A DNA stretch of 64,000 bases, taken from NCBI GenBank assembly GCA_900155495.1, contig FTLJ01000057.1:26053-90052 (forward strand), read 5' to 3'. Source of the DNA: Porogramme epimiltina. Lineage: Eukaryota; Basidiomycota; Agaricomycetes; Polyporales; Polyporaceae. A program made the position numbers and the translations under genes. Positions within the stretch are counted from its first letter, which is position 1; each line of letters opens with the position of its first letter. This document shows positions 44,202 to 56,284 of the stretch, one piece after another. The notes beneath the pieces are model-generated. The model was given only the letters and a program-made list of their open reading frames with translations. It was not told where the DNA came from and did no database searches.

Positions 44202-45577
44202 TTATTGTTTGAGCCCGAGGTGGTCAGTGGTTCCGTGGAGGCAAATGACCTGTGGGGTGCCATTCATAGACCGGTCAATGGGAACCTGGGGGCGGAAGGA
44301 TTGAGTAGGGAGGTTCTTGGGGCTAGCGTCTGCGTTGTGGATGGTCGCGTGCGAAGTTGCGCGCGTGATGTCGTCGTGACAGGTCATTTTGAGGCAAACC
44401 AGGACGATAATGAGGGTGGGGTAGATGCCCTGCTCTCGTGAGGATATTAGACATCCGCACTCACTTTGCTAAGAGTAACGACGCACCGTTAAGTGGTTGA
44501 GGAACATAGACGCGATGACAACCCCGTTGCTGTTTAACATGTACAAAACAAAAGTGACAATCTGTAATGGCAAAGTTATCAGTCCTCCTGCAAAATTCCT
44601 ATTCGAGGGCGACTCACCAGGCCGATACAATATATTGTGCCGGATTCAACGACGATAATAAAGACGCTATAACTCATTATCCCGTGAGCGGCGAGTCCGG
44701 CTGCCTTGAGAGCTCGGCGGTGCCTCCTGTGAGCCACAAGACCAGCCACTATAAGCGCGGAGTCCTATAAAGGAACTTACTCAGAGTGCTCACCGCATCT
44801 TGTATGTGATTGCTATGATAGCATAGAGATTCGATATGCATGTAAAGGTACCGAATGCTGCAAACCAGGCTGAAGTGTCCCCAGTTGGTGAGCGCGCGGT
44901 GGCTTGTGTCATACCTGCCGCCGTCGCTGTAGTTCGAGGGCCAGGTTGTGTTAGATTGTTGTTCATAAAGCCAACAGCCGCACCGCACCAAAACCGCCGA
45001 CAAGGCATATGAAGGGGAAGATGACGATGCGCCAATTCCTAGCCCAGAGGACCCAGGTCCGCCAGGCGACGATGGCATCTCCCACCACACACTGAGCGTG
45101 CACATTAGTCGTAAAGCTCGTTAATGGAGGTTCTTATGCACATACGTTAAACAGCTCAAGGGCGATCTGCATGTAGCCAAGCGGGTTTCTTAGATCATCG
45201 AAAATAGATGGGCCGCCTTCGATTGCGTGCTCGTCGAAGAAGGCGATGATAGTTATCCGGAGCGCGAGCGCGATGTGCGCTGTGGTGATACAGTACATCA
45301 GCACCGTCAGTGCGACCATGGCGGTGTTCGCTGGGGACCGACGCTGGGAGGTTGGCCGTCGCCATCTGTGCGGTGTCGCCTGTCAGATCAGCTGGGCTCT
45401 AGTGGGGGCAACGTACAGAAGGAGATAGAGTGCAGCTCCCGCTACGCACGTATAAATGCCTAAAACAGGGGGCTCGACGTGAGGCTGAGTACGTGTAGGA
45501 ATCATGCTGAGCGCACCGTGTAAGAGAGCCTCACACCAAACGGCGAGGAAGAACGACATCGGTGAAGACAGTATCAT
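44202..45577 (-). CDS. Multi-pass membrane protein (basidiomycete seven-helix type)
   Basis: Spliced product of roughly 330 residues with about seven hydrophobic helices and no signal peptide. Exon order gives SPMSFFLAVWCEALLHG, GIYTCVAGAALYLLLWRRP, MVALTVLMYCITTAHIALAL, VVGDAIVAWRTWVLWARNW, WFAAFGTFTCISNLYAI, RALKAAGLAAHGIMSYSVF and GIYPTLIIVLVCLKM. This is the pattern of a large Agaricomycete family of uncharacterised membrane proteins with conserved GD.IV.WR..VLW and KAAGL..HG.MSYSV..IVVESG. Introns are 51-70 nt. The one near 44920-44985 (62 nt, CTAAC branch site) resolves what first looks like a frameshift. Start is the ATG at 45577; MSFFL at 45559 is an alternative. The cytosolic tail is polar and ends GLKQ. 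Confidence 0.82.
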
Positions 45578-46180
45578 CCTAGTGATGAAAGAACTAGAGC
45601 GTCGCTATCTGGTTGCTGTCCGTCTCTGGCGCGTAGAGGTAAGGGTGGTAGTATGGGCCGCTTGTTGCCGTGAGAGCAGAGGGAATCCTAGGTATAGCTT
45701 TCCCTGACGTCGGGCTTATAAGAAACAAAACGCCATAACATGCCAATGGAAAGCCCACCAGATATCCTGCTCGAATAGCCTTCAAAGCAGCCGGACTTGA
45801 CGGATCGAAACAGACATAAGAGGAAGCTAGAGGATGCAAGGTGGGGTTAGAAGGACGGTCTGCTAGCGTATCCCTGCGATGTTTCAATAGGAACCTCGTG
45901 TGGAACTTCATTGTATTACGAAGGATCGTCTTCGATAGGGGTTTGGCGTGACTAATGCAACTTGTATTTGGGGTCCATCACAGGCCTCTTGATCGACGCC
46001 ATCGATACTTGAGTGCACAATGGCAGGGCATCTGTCACGGTTCAAGACATCATTTTCACGCACTGGCTAGTTGGTGTCATAAACTCAGAGGCTCTGTTGA
46101 GGCAAGGTCTTCCAACACAATATAGTACACTGAAAGTATTGACATACATCACGACGGGCATCACACCTGCACATGTCCTC
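45578..46180. other. Intergenic region
   Basis: A minus-strand open frame of 105 codons (45594-45911) contains a hydrophobic stretch (AGYLVGFPLACYGVLFLI) but lies directly upstream of the membrane-protein start and matches nothing. I leave it uncalled. Confidence 0.4.
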
Positions 46181-47412
46181 TCACGTCCCCCCACTGCTTC
46201 GCCACACCTTGACTGCCCCGTCGGCGCTGGCCGTAATGAGCTCTCCAGCCTCCATGGGGTGATGTTCAATCCATGTGATGACCTTGTGATGAACTTTGGG
46301 TGGCGGATTCGGTTGTAGTGGTGCAGCCTGGAGGTTTCGAATTAGGCTCATGTGGTATCACCGTCTTACAGTGGCACGCACGTCGACCAGGTCCCATGCC
46401 CACACTGCGCCATCTTCGTCTCCGCATATCACGCTCGCTTCTTCGTGTCCGAAACACGCACGGATGCGATATGACGCGCTTGTGTGCCCTTTGAAGTCGT
46501 TGAGCATCTTCCCGGTCGACATGTCCATGAGACGGACATGCGCGTCGAGTGTCGTCGCGAGGTAGGTCTGGTTGTCTTTGGAGGGTACGACGGCAGCTAC
46601 TGGGTCTGCAGTCGGTTGACATGAGATAGCGGAAGAACTAGGACAAGGGCGGGACGTACGGCCAATGAAGTCGGTGCGGAGCTCTCCCATACGCAAGTCG
46701 TAAGTCCGGACATGCCCATCCACGGAGCCTGTAAGGATGTACGAGTGGCCAACATGGAGAGTCTGGACGGTATCGCGGGCTTCTTCAAGCGTTTGGATAG
46801 GCTGGCGGTTTTGCGCCCTGTGTTGAGATGGAGAACGTCACTTCACAAACGCGGACATATCCACCAAAAAGACGCACCGCAAGTCCCATAGCCTAACGGT
46901 CGAGTCGTACGACCCTCCAAAGATCTAAGCATCTTAGGCTCCTAGTTCGCGACGACGAAATGAGAGGCGCACTTACCACTTGCCAACACACTCGCGTCTT
47001 CGTTGAACTCGACCGCAAAGATCTTCCCCATGTGTCCCGCTATCCTCCTAATAGTCTGGCCCGTCATAACATCCCACAGGAAGACTTGCCTGTCGCCGCC
47101 GGACGACGCGAATTTACTGTTATCGTGTGCTCTACATCCCAGCGGGCCGTCAGAGGGTACGCTCTCACCTTGAGTAGTCGAAAAGAGCACATACACGGTA
47201 ATAGATAGCACTTCGTATCCATGTGCAGAGTACGACTTGATCTCTGTGCCTTGTTCTGGGTTCCATAGCCGTACAGTGCGATCTTGCCCGCCCGTGAGGA
47301 CATACTTGGCGGTTCCTTTGGCGTAACGAGCAACATGAACGGGGCCCTTGTGGTTGGAGAGCGTTTTGTGCAGTACGCGAGGTGTGGGAGCAGGGCCGCG
47401 TGAAGGTGCCAT
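46181..47412 (-). CDS. WD40-repeat protein, WDR83/MORG1 type
   Basis: Start ATG at 47412 (MAPSRGPAPTPRVLHKTL). WD repeats in order include YVLTGGQDRTVRLWNPEQGT, YSAHGYEVLSI, FASSGGDRQVFLWDVMTGQ, FNEDASVLASG, GSYDSTVRLWDLR, YILTGSVDGHVRTYDLRMG, ATTLDAHVRLMDMSTG and SVICGDEDGAVWAWDLVD. The last repeat is LITASADGAVKVWRSSGGT. The repeat-by-repeat order (HGYEVL, VFLWDV.TGQ..R...GH.GK, QTL.EARD, SVDG.VR.YDLRMG) matches WDR83/MORG1, a scaffold linked to MAP-kinase signalling and the spliceosome in animals. About 310 residues, the normal size. Several ~55-nt introns. Confidence in the family is high; the orthology claim is slightly less so. Confidence 0.9.
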
Positions 47413-47779
47413 GGTGTAAAAGCCAAACGAGTCTACGCCGGAGACGTGTCGAGCTTCGACGCTAAGCTGGGCAGCGAGGGCCGTAAGGATGATGATGAGA
47501 CCTGGGGAAGAGCTTGTTGACGCAGGCGCCAGCGTCATCGCTGTCCCTTGTTTTCCAGCCACAATCCGACTCTTTTCCCTCCACAACATGCTTCACCAAT
47601 ACTGATCCCAAATAAATCACGGCCTCACTGCTGCACACCTGCACTCTATGAACTACGCAAATTGAGGAGACAAGAAGCACATCCATTGACGGTTGTGGGA
47701 GAACTGCACGGCTCCACTTCCATCCTCCGTTCCGCGCCGCAGCGGTGGTGCGGCCGTCTGTGTCGTGCACCTCAAGGTC

Positions 47780-49090
47780 TCACGGCGCATCTACAGGGTT
47801 CCAAGTAATGGCTCCAGCGCTTCCTTTGTCCAGGAGATCCATCGCTGCCATTTCTTCATCACAAAGCTCAAAGTCGAACACGTCTGCGTTCGAACGCACG
47901 CGCTCTTGCCGAGCGGACTTCGGGAGCGGGATGAACCTGCATGTTCACATACATCAAAAACTCTTCACTTGTACATGGGTGCCCGGCCGGTTGGCCATAC
48001 CACTCACCCGTGCTGTAGGGACCATCTTATAGCGATCTGCGCGGCGTCTTTGCCATGCTTTCCCTAAAGGTGAGTCGCATGTCCCTCCAGGTTAGAGGAA
48101 CGGTACTGACCTGGTTGGCAAGCCGCAGGAATAGGGGGTGGTCGAGCTTTCCCATGATCAGAGGGCAGTAAGCCTGAACCACAATGCCTTGTTTTTTGCA
48201 GTATTCCACGATCGGCCGTTGCTGGCAAAAGGGGTGCAGCTATCGAAGATGTCGGCTATTGTGTCCGTGGAGGAAGGTCTGGCATCGTACCCACCTCAAT
48301 CTGGTTCACCACCGGCATCTCAAACCCTGCTCCAGTCATCTCTTCGATGTGTCTCTGGGAACTGCCCATAGTCTACCCTCGAGGTAAGGGCCATGCTGAT
48401 GAGCCACTCACCAGTTCGACACCCCAATCGACTTGATCTTTCCGGCGTTCCGCGCGGTGATGAGAGCCCGCCATGTCTCCAGCCTCTTCTCTTTCCCTAA
48501 CAAACCACTGTGGATAAGGTAGAGGTCAAAATACTCTGCGATATGTCCATTGCTAAGTCGTCTCGTTTCTAGCTTTGACATCGCCTCGCCACGAACGTAC
48601 CATGGCCAAATTTTCTCAGCGAATCGTCCACTGCCTGTAGGGTTTGCTCATACCCATGCTCGGGGTGATAGATCTTCGAGGCTAGAGGAGCCGCGTGAGG
48701 ACTATTTCTACCTCGCCCGCCCTCATGCTTCTGACTTACTAACAAAGACGTCCTCTCGGGGTATCCCACATTGCTTCACAGCGAGCCCCACTTGGTCCTC
48801 GTTGCGATAGTATCGGGCGGTATCTATCTGCCTGGAAGAGTAATGTCTTAGTAGTGGTACGCCTTGCCGGTATATAATCAGCTACAGTACACGGACCTGT
48901 ATCCGGCTCCGAGGGCGGCAAGGCAGGCTGGAGCACAGTTTATGTTCTCATAGGTTCCAAACCCGAGCATAGGTATACGATGGCCTATAATACTGTATAA
49001 AATGACTAGACAATGTGTATCAGAGGTAGACTGCGTACTATTCTTGAGGGTCAATGAACTTGCGAGTGATAAAATTGTGCGGGAGGCCAT
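47780..49090 (-). CDS. Aldo-keto reductase
   Basis: About 280-290 residues over at least seven exons. It starts MASRTILSLASSLTLKN and, after a first intron, reads HRIPMLGFGTYENINCAPAC. The AKR tetrad is present: IDTARYYRNEDQVG (Asp and Tyr), SKIYHPEHGYEQ (Lys) and YFDLYLIHSG (His). Further landmarks are AGKIKSIGVSN, YCKKQGIVVQAYCPLIMGKL and the NADPH-binding tail FIPLPKSARQERVRSNADVF. It ends AITWNPVDAP. It should reduce aldehydes or ketones with NADPH in the cytosol. First of four neighbouring redox or detoxification-type enzymes. Confidence 0.88.
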
Positions 49091-49367
49091 CTCGATGCGC
49101 CACACGGCGGAGTGGAGTAGTAATGTGATTGGTCTCAACTATGACTCGTTCGAGACGAACGTGCTCAGGTCAGCCATGACGCAGGCTTTACTCACGAAGC
49201 GAATATAGCTACATTCCTTCTAATGCAGGTCAGTCTCCTCACTCTGCTCCGCCATACATCCACACGCTTCTATTTCTCACGATCACTGAACACACACACT
49301 AAAGAGCTTCTTCGGACAAGGAACGACTGTATTACTTCTAAAACTAGTAACGTGGTTCAAGTGACGT

Positions 49368-50933
<1,566 letters not shown>

Positions 50934-50980
50934 AACGGGTACCGGGGCGCTTTGTGGACAAGGAAGCGACTCGGACGTTG

Positions 50981-50988
50981 CTTTTATA
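50981..50988 (-). promoter_or_regulatory. TATA box of the Old Yellow Enzyme gene
   Basis: TATAAAAG on the minus strand, about 50 bp before the ATG at 50933. Confidence 0.55.
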
Positions 50989-51657
50989 AGGGCCCGAGAA
51001 CTCCCTGCTAGCTATGGTAGCCCTAATACCGATTAGAAACGAATTGATAAGATGCTGCCTGAGTCCCTAGACACGGAAAATGACCTTCTGTAGACATTAG
51101 TGACAGACCGCCTTCGTATTCTTTCCACGAGTCGGGAGGTTCTGTGTGGTCAAGAATGTTGTTAGTAAGTTATGGTGGGTTAACCTAGGGACCGTTTCAG
51201 CAACGTTGAAACGTTGAAGTTCGAACAAGCAAATCCGAGACCGGCCTCCATCCGTTTTTAGCCGCCCGTTTCCCCGATGGACCGGCGTTACCCCCACACG
51301 GCGCAGAAGCGCCCAATTCCCTTTTCTCTCTTGTCCCCGATCTCGGTATATACGCCACGTTGCTACACCCCGCTTGACCGGCAGCGCAGGGTCTTCGCAT
51401 GCATCTTGGCCACTTCCTCGCTGCGGCTACAGAGAAGGCTATGCGAATTGCGATGGATGTCCGTCCCCGATTAGCCAACTGGCTCTTCCACCCCGGGTAC
51501 GCCCTGCGCCGCGATTCTCTGACACTGCTCGACTGAATCTCACGTCGCCTTGTCCGTAGTAATTTGGTTGCGCGGGCGGGGTAGAAGCCCGCTCAGTGCC
51601 ACGCAGCCCCCTTGGTATTTGGAATAGATGAACGCACGTACACGAGCGAAGAAAGAG

Positions 51658-51664
51658 TATAAAT
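51658..51664 (+). promoter_or_regulatory. TATA box of the glutathione transferase gene
   Basis: TATAAAT about 100 bp before the ATG at 51762. Confidence 0.5.
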
Positions 51665-51761
51665 GCTGCAGGAGTGTGAATTCTTCCTCAGCACCATCCA
51701 AACCGACTCTACAGCTACTCAAACAGAAACTCTCTCGTCCTGATACTCCCTGCAATACACC

Positions 51762-52640
51762 ATGGTGCAATCTGACCAAATCACCTTCTATACTCATGGG
51801 GTCTGTTGCTCGGCAGGACTATCGCTCATGCTTGACTGACTTTTTCCGCGACAGTACTCCCCTTATTGTCACCGTGTACATATTGTACTTGAAGAGGCTC
51901 AGGCGAAGTACACCTCCGTCGAAATCAACCTCATGGAGAAACCCGTCTGGTACACCGAGAAGGTGAACCCCATAGGAAAGGTACCTCGCTTATCCCACTT
52001 CTCTGCGAACTACATCTCAACACTTGCTAGATCCCTGCCATCACTTACGGTGGCCCAGAGGGCGCCGCACCTGAGGACCCCTCCCCGGAGGCTGCTAAGA
52101 TCCCCGAGTCGCTCGTCATCATGCAGTTCCTCGCGGAGACCTTCCCCGAGGCTCATCTCGTCCCGTCCAACTCGCTCAAGCGCGTCGAGATGCGCCTCTT
52201 CATCGTGCACCTCGACACCAAGTTCTTCGAGGCCTTCCGCGACGTCCTCTTCGGCAGCGCTCCCGTCGCCCGCCTGATCGACGCCTTCGCAGCTCTCCAG
52301 GCGCTCCTGCCCCCGACCGGCTTCGCGGTGGGCGAGTTCTCGCTCGCTGACGCTGCGGCTGTGCCGTTCCTAGTGCGCGCCCTGTTGTTGCTCGAGAACG
52401 ACATCGGGAAGTACCCCGCTGGAGAGGGCAAGAAGGCCGCGGCGACGCTACGCGAGCCGAAGTTTGCACGGCTGAGGAAGTACATTGACGACGTCAAGGC
52501 GCGCCCCAGCTTCAAGAACACTTACGACGAGGTGAGTGTCGTGTGTGGATCGAAGTTGTTGCTAGTTCCTGACAGAGAGGCACGTATAGGAATTCACCCT
52601 CTCGATCTGGAAGTCGAACCCAGTCCTCAAGCGTGACTAG
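51762..52640 (+). CDS. Glutathione S-transferase, omega-like
   Basis: Spliced product of about 240 residues. The thioredoxin-like domain reads ITFYTHGYSPYCHRVHIVLE after removing a first intron that begins GTCTGT. The Cys in SPYCHRV sits where omega-class enzymes have their active-site Cys. KPVWYTEKVNPIGKIPAITY and ESLVIMQFLAETFPEAHL complete the glutathione-binding part. The all-helical C-terminal domain includes FAVGEFSLADAAAVPFLVRA. It ends FTLSIWKSNPVLKRD after a small last exon. Likely cytosolic, conjugating or reducing with glutathione. Divergent from the OYE gene. Confidence 0.9.
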
Positions 52641-52966
52641 GGGCGATCATCACGAAGGGCCCGTAAGGGCTTGAGTTGCCGAGGTTATAAGCGCAAGGAA
52701 GTTGCTTTCCATAGATTGTGGCTACATCTGTATCTCGATTTGCGGTATTGACGAGTTCCTGAAGTAAAGAAGATAGGCGTTTCGAAGCATCGGCCGAGCC
52801 ATGTGAGAGACGTGACGGACAAATATACTCGCAAGCATGTCGTCATTACTCAGCGATGTCTCATGGGATCAGCATCCCAAACGTCATATATAGCTACAGG
52901 GGTCCATGCACGCGCGATCGAGCGCAAGCGTCACAGCTTACACTTGTTCCCTTCGCCATCAGCGTC
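52641..52966. other. Spacer between GST and haloacid dehalogenase
   Basis: About 330 bp; no gene and no clear TATA box seen. Confidence 0.45.
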
Positions 52967-54045
52967 ATGTCATCCCCAAAGCCATTAGAAGGCGCAGATG
53001 TTTTCATTTTTGACGTTTTCGGTACAGTGATCGACTGGTATGGGAACGTTGTCAAGGTTCTCGCAGAAGCTGCTCCCGTGGGAGCTACAGATAGTATGTT
53101 CAGAAACCAGCGTTCCAGGCGTCCTGGTCTGACGATCTCTTTGTAGACTGGGGCGATTTTGCGCATGAGTGGCGGACTGCATACTTCGACCATGCGTGAG
53201 CACTCTGAGCGCATCGACGAAACTAATAACTGACCTCGATGACTCCAGCCGTGGCATTGCGGCTGGCGGTGAGGGTAGCTCCAATATGGATGTTGTGCAC
53301 GCGCAGGTACGTGTGTCCATTTTCAATGTTCTCTCATCCTGTATTGACGTTTCAGTAGGCCTTAGATAGAGTTCTCGAGACCCCACGCTGGAAACACCTC
53401 TCCACCTCTTGGGACGCGCGGAAGAGGCACCAATTGGTCATGTCTTGGCACAAGGCCCTCGGTACGTTGTACCCTCATGTCATGCGTCGACGAAGACGTC
53501 GGAACTGCGCCTGCAGGTTGGCCTGATTCATCCAGCGGAATACATGCCCTGAAGGCAAAGAAAATCGTCGCCGCATTGTCTAATGGAAACATGCGCTTCT
53601 TGGTCGACTTAGTGAGCTCCCTTCCGGCTCAGAACGTCCTCCGTATGCTGGCAGCTGAACCAGATCAACGCGATAGGCGAAGAACGCGGACCTTCCTTGG
53701 GACGCGATCTTCTCTGTCGACTTGTTCGGAACCTGCAAGCCGTCAGTGCACATCTTAAGGACCGTGTCTTGCTGCTACTAATCTCCACTCGCCACGTTTC
53801 GCAGAAACCCGAAGGTGTACCTTGGTGCCATCCACCACCTGGGCGCCCCGCCGGAAAAGTGTGTCATGGTCGCAGCCCACATGTGGGACCTTCGTGCAGC
53901 GGCGTTGCAGGGTATGAAGACGGTGTACATCCCGAGATCTACAGACGATCTCGAGGTTGATAAGGGCAGCATCAAGAGTAAAGCGGAGGGAGGCGAGGTC
54001 GACCTGGTCATCCAATCACTTGAAGAGCTTGCGGGCATCGTGTAG
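52967..54045 (+). CDS. HAD-superfamily hydrolase, 2-haloacid dehalogenase type
   Basis: About 240-250 residues over roughly seven exons. Motif I is VFIFDVFGTVIDWYG, where the first Asp is the nucleophile. The cap region has DWGDFAHEWRTAYFDHA, followed by ALDRVLETPRWKHLSTSWDA. Motif II is ALSNGNMRFLVDL, motif III lies around SVDLFGTCKPNPKVYLGA with its Lys, and the acidic motif is CVMVAAHMWDLRAA. It ends SLEELAGIV. These are the landmarks of L-2-haloacid dehalogenase (type II) relatives, common in fungi. Real substrates may be other small organohalides or phosphates. The exon between ALSNG and SVDLF has the least certain edges. Confidence 0.88.
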
Positions 54046-54556
54046 TCTCATAAAGGGGTCTAGTAGGTTGGAAGTTAGTTCCCAGAAAGAGCCAACGAGG
54101 TTCACAAACATGCCGCTAGCTACTTGGTGTGGAATCGGAGGACCTGTGGTAGCAAACTAGCAAAGCGGCTTGTTGATCAAACAAATCAAACACTAGTCTA
54201 TCAGAAATACAGTATAGGAATCAATGAATTAGACTACAATTTTACGGTAGTCACTATACGAATACTCTCTAAATCACCATAACAACAAATCCGTAGGCAA
54301 GAGACTATCTACAATTTACAATCAATTCTTCGAAGTACTCAAGACCTGGGTAACGGAAAGTCTCGACTTCCATCAGGGGCCTTTTAGCCCCGTGTAAGAA
54401 GTATTGGTGGACGACTGACTGACTAGAACGGTACGCCGGAGATAGCACCCTCGGAATCTGCATCTGTATAACGAGAGAGGTGGCGCGCAGACGAAAAGTT
54501 CACAATGCCCAGGCAGCCACTCTCCCAAGTCTCTGACTTCGAGGCGCTCACCGTGA
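54046..54556. other. AT-rich intergenic region
   Basis: Noticeably more AT-rich than its surroundings around 54170-54320, with no gene seen. It separates the 3' ends of the dehalogenase and the small gene on the minus strand. Confidence 0.5.
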
Positions 54557-55030
54557 CTAGCCTCTCCCTCCCATCCGTCCCAACCACCGCCTGGGGTGGT
54601 CGTCACGGCATGCCCGCTGCACATCAAAGCATACTGGTGGCGTACACATCCGCGCGGCAACGGTAGGGGTTACCGTGGTCGTTAGCGGGTAAGGAGACGC
54701 ATGTCGCCTGTTCGACGTAGAAGTCTCCGCCGGCTGGCCACCGACGTGCGGGCGTGGCAGTACCCTCAACAGGGCGTGATCCGGGACAGGTGGAGGGTGA
54801 CTTCCCGGCCATGGCGCTGGGGGTGATGTTGTGGTCATGGCGCGGACAGCTTGAGCTGTTTTTGAGGCGCTGACCGTGGTGGAGAGCGGCTTAAGGAAAC
54901 ACGTAAGTACGTGCAACAACCCACAAGAGCCCCCTTGTACTCACCTCGCAGCCGTGGTATTGAGAAGTTTATCCGCTAGCAGCTCGGCTGGACGAGCGTA
55001 AAGCTCGTAGTGTCGGCGATGCAGGTCCAT
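54557..55030 (-). CDS. Small gene with an LLADKLLNT leader, copy 2
   Basis: ATG at 55030 opens MDLHRRHYELYARPAELLAD, then KLLNTTAA, to a GTGAGT donor at 54944. Splicing to the CAG at 54870 (75-nt intron) keeps the frame and gives 132 residues rich in Pro, Thr and Arg, ending RRWLGRMGGRG. Another frame of the second exon reads GGDFYVEQATCVSLPANDHG then NPYRCRADVYATSML and looks more protein-like, so the true exon 2 could differ. A TATAAAAAG box is 60-68 bp upstream. Shares its design with the exon at 43513. No family recognised. Confidence 0.4.
54958..54979. repeat. 22-nt motif shared with 43444-43465
   Basis: Identical 22 nt while the flanks differ. It lies inside the first exon of the small gene on the minus strand. 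Confidence 0.7.
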
Positions 55031-55089
55031 GGTGGGGTAAGAAGAGAAGTGCGGAAGGTGCTGGGTACCTGTCCGCTGTAAAGTCGACT

Positions 55090-55098
55090 CTTTTTATA
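55090..55098 (-). promoter_or_regulatory. TATA box of the small gene at 55030
   Basis: TATAAAAAG on the minus strand 60-68 bp before the ATG. Confidence 0.5.
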
Positions 55099-55201
55099 CC
55101 CAGAGGAGACGCTTCGTGCATCTCCGGCGTGCCGGCACTGGCGGTGGCCACACGGCTTTGTGCCTTCTTTAGGCAGGTCAAGGTAACAGGGGCTGTCAGT
55201 T

Positions 55202-55281
55202 CATGGTCCGGACGCTTTCCAATGTAACCGACGTCCATTAATTAATGGACGTCGGTTACATTGGAAAGCGTCCGGACCATG
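55202..55281. repeat. 80-bp perfect palindrome
   Basis: CATGGTCCGGACGCTTTCCA at the left end is the exact reverse complement of the right end, and the match continues without a mismatch or spacer to the centre TTAATTAA at 55241/55242. The bases just outside (55201 T, 55282 G) no longer pair. Confidence 0.95.
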
Positions 55282-56284
55282 GTCACGTTTACCCATGACC
55301 ACAGCCTCTGGGTGTTCGTTTACGTTTCATGGATGGCCTCTGCAAGTTGTCCATTGATGCACAGGTTAGGTCCAGAAAATTGCCGGTCACACCCAGTTGA
55401 AGTCGGTGGGAGGAATTACTGCATTAGTTGTACCATGAATGAAAGAAAATATACGTCGCACCAACGACAATCATGAGATTCTCTATGATGTTTTCATAGG
55501 TTGAACGATGAGGACGTGGTCTATGTTCAAGTCTGCGGTGCGGTTCCGAAGGTCGCCACCGTGACCAGCTTGACGCCGTGCTGGGGCTGGATGACGTGTA
55601 GTAAGTCTTTTCGGAGCAAGCTCATATCAGGCAGGTCCACCTAAACTCACTGTCCACAATCCCTAGAGGTACACGTATTGCGAGGAGGGGCTCCTAAGAA
55701 ATAAAGCGGGCGACGCGATGTACGATTTCGAGAAGCGTGACTGTCAGCCAGCGGGTGCAGTGGCACGTTCGTAGATTTTACGCTATTGGGTCCTTAGATG
55801 CAACCTATACGGCACATATGCATGCCCTACTTAATATTCCTATACTTTTTCGTCCATTGAGCCGGTTCTAGGTGCCCAGGAGGGCCTTGAACATGACATT
55901 CATTTTTGGATTTTTTGGATTTTTTCGTGCGCGACGCGCGACTTGCAAAAAGCGCCCGGACACGGATTTCGCAAACAGCTGTACTCTCACTACGTTGACC
56001 ACCTTATCCACTAGTAACACATTCTGTCTTTTCAAACACTTTCACTCAGCACCCATACCCTCGAGCGCAGCCCCTACGACCAGCAACATGCAGAAGCTGG
56101 CAGCAGCAAGCTGCAGGCCTCTGGTCTGTCAGCCCGCGGTCTCTCCGTTCTAGTAGTCGCGATTAAGCATCCGGAAGTCAGCCTCGTCTCACAAAACTGC
56201 GCTCAACATCCATTTGACTCCGTCCGACCTCCTTTGACTAACGTCGTCCCACTCTCAGTCGAGCCATACACTCAGTCATACAAG

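Larger units (their letters stand above)
50934..51761. other. Divergent promoter region of the OYE and GST genes
   Basis: About 0.83 kb with no coding sequence I recognise. It holds the OYE TATA box at 50981 and the GST TATA box at 51658. The shared upstream region would allow co-regulation. Confidence 0.5.
55031..56284. other. Divergent intergenic region with a large palindrome
   Basis: About 1.25 kb with the TATA box at 55090-55098 (minus) and the 80-bp palindrome at 55202-55281. No recognisable coding sequence. The end of the region is the promoter of the coiled-coil gene. Confidence 0.5.

Noticed and set aside
44920..45000. Apparent frameshift by a GTGCG tandem duplication in the membrane-protein gene
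   Set aside because: A 62-nt intron (GTGCGG..CTACAG) with a CTAAC branch site spans the region and restores the frame.
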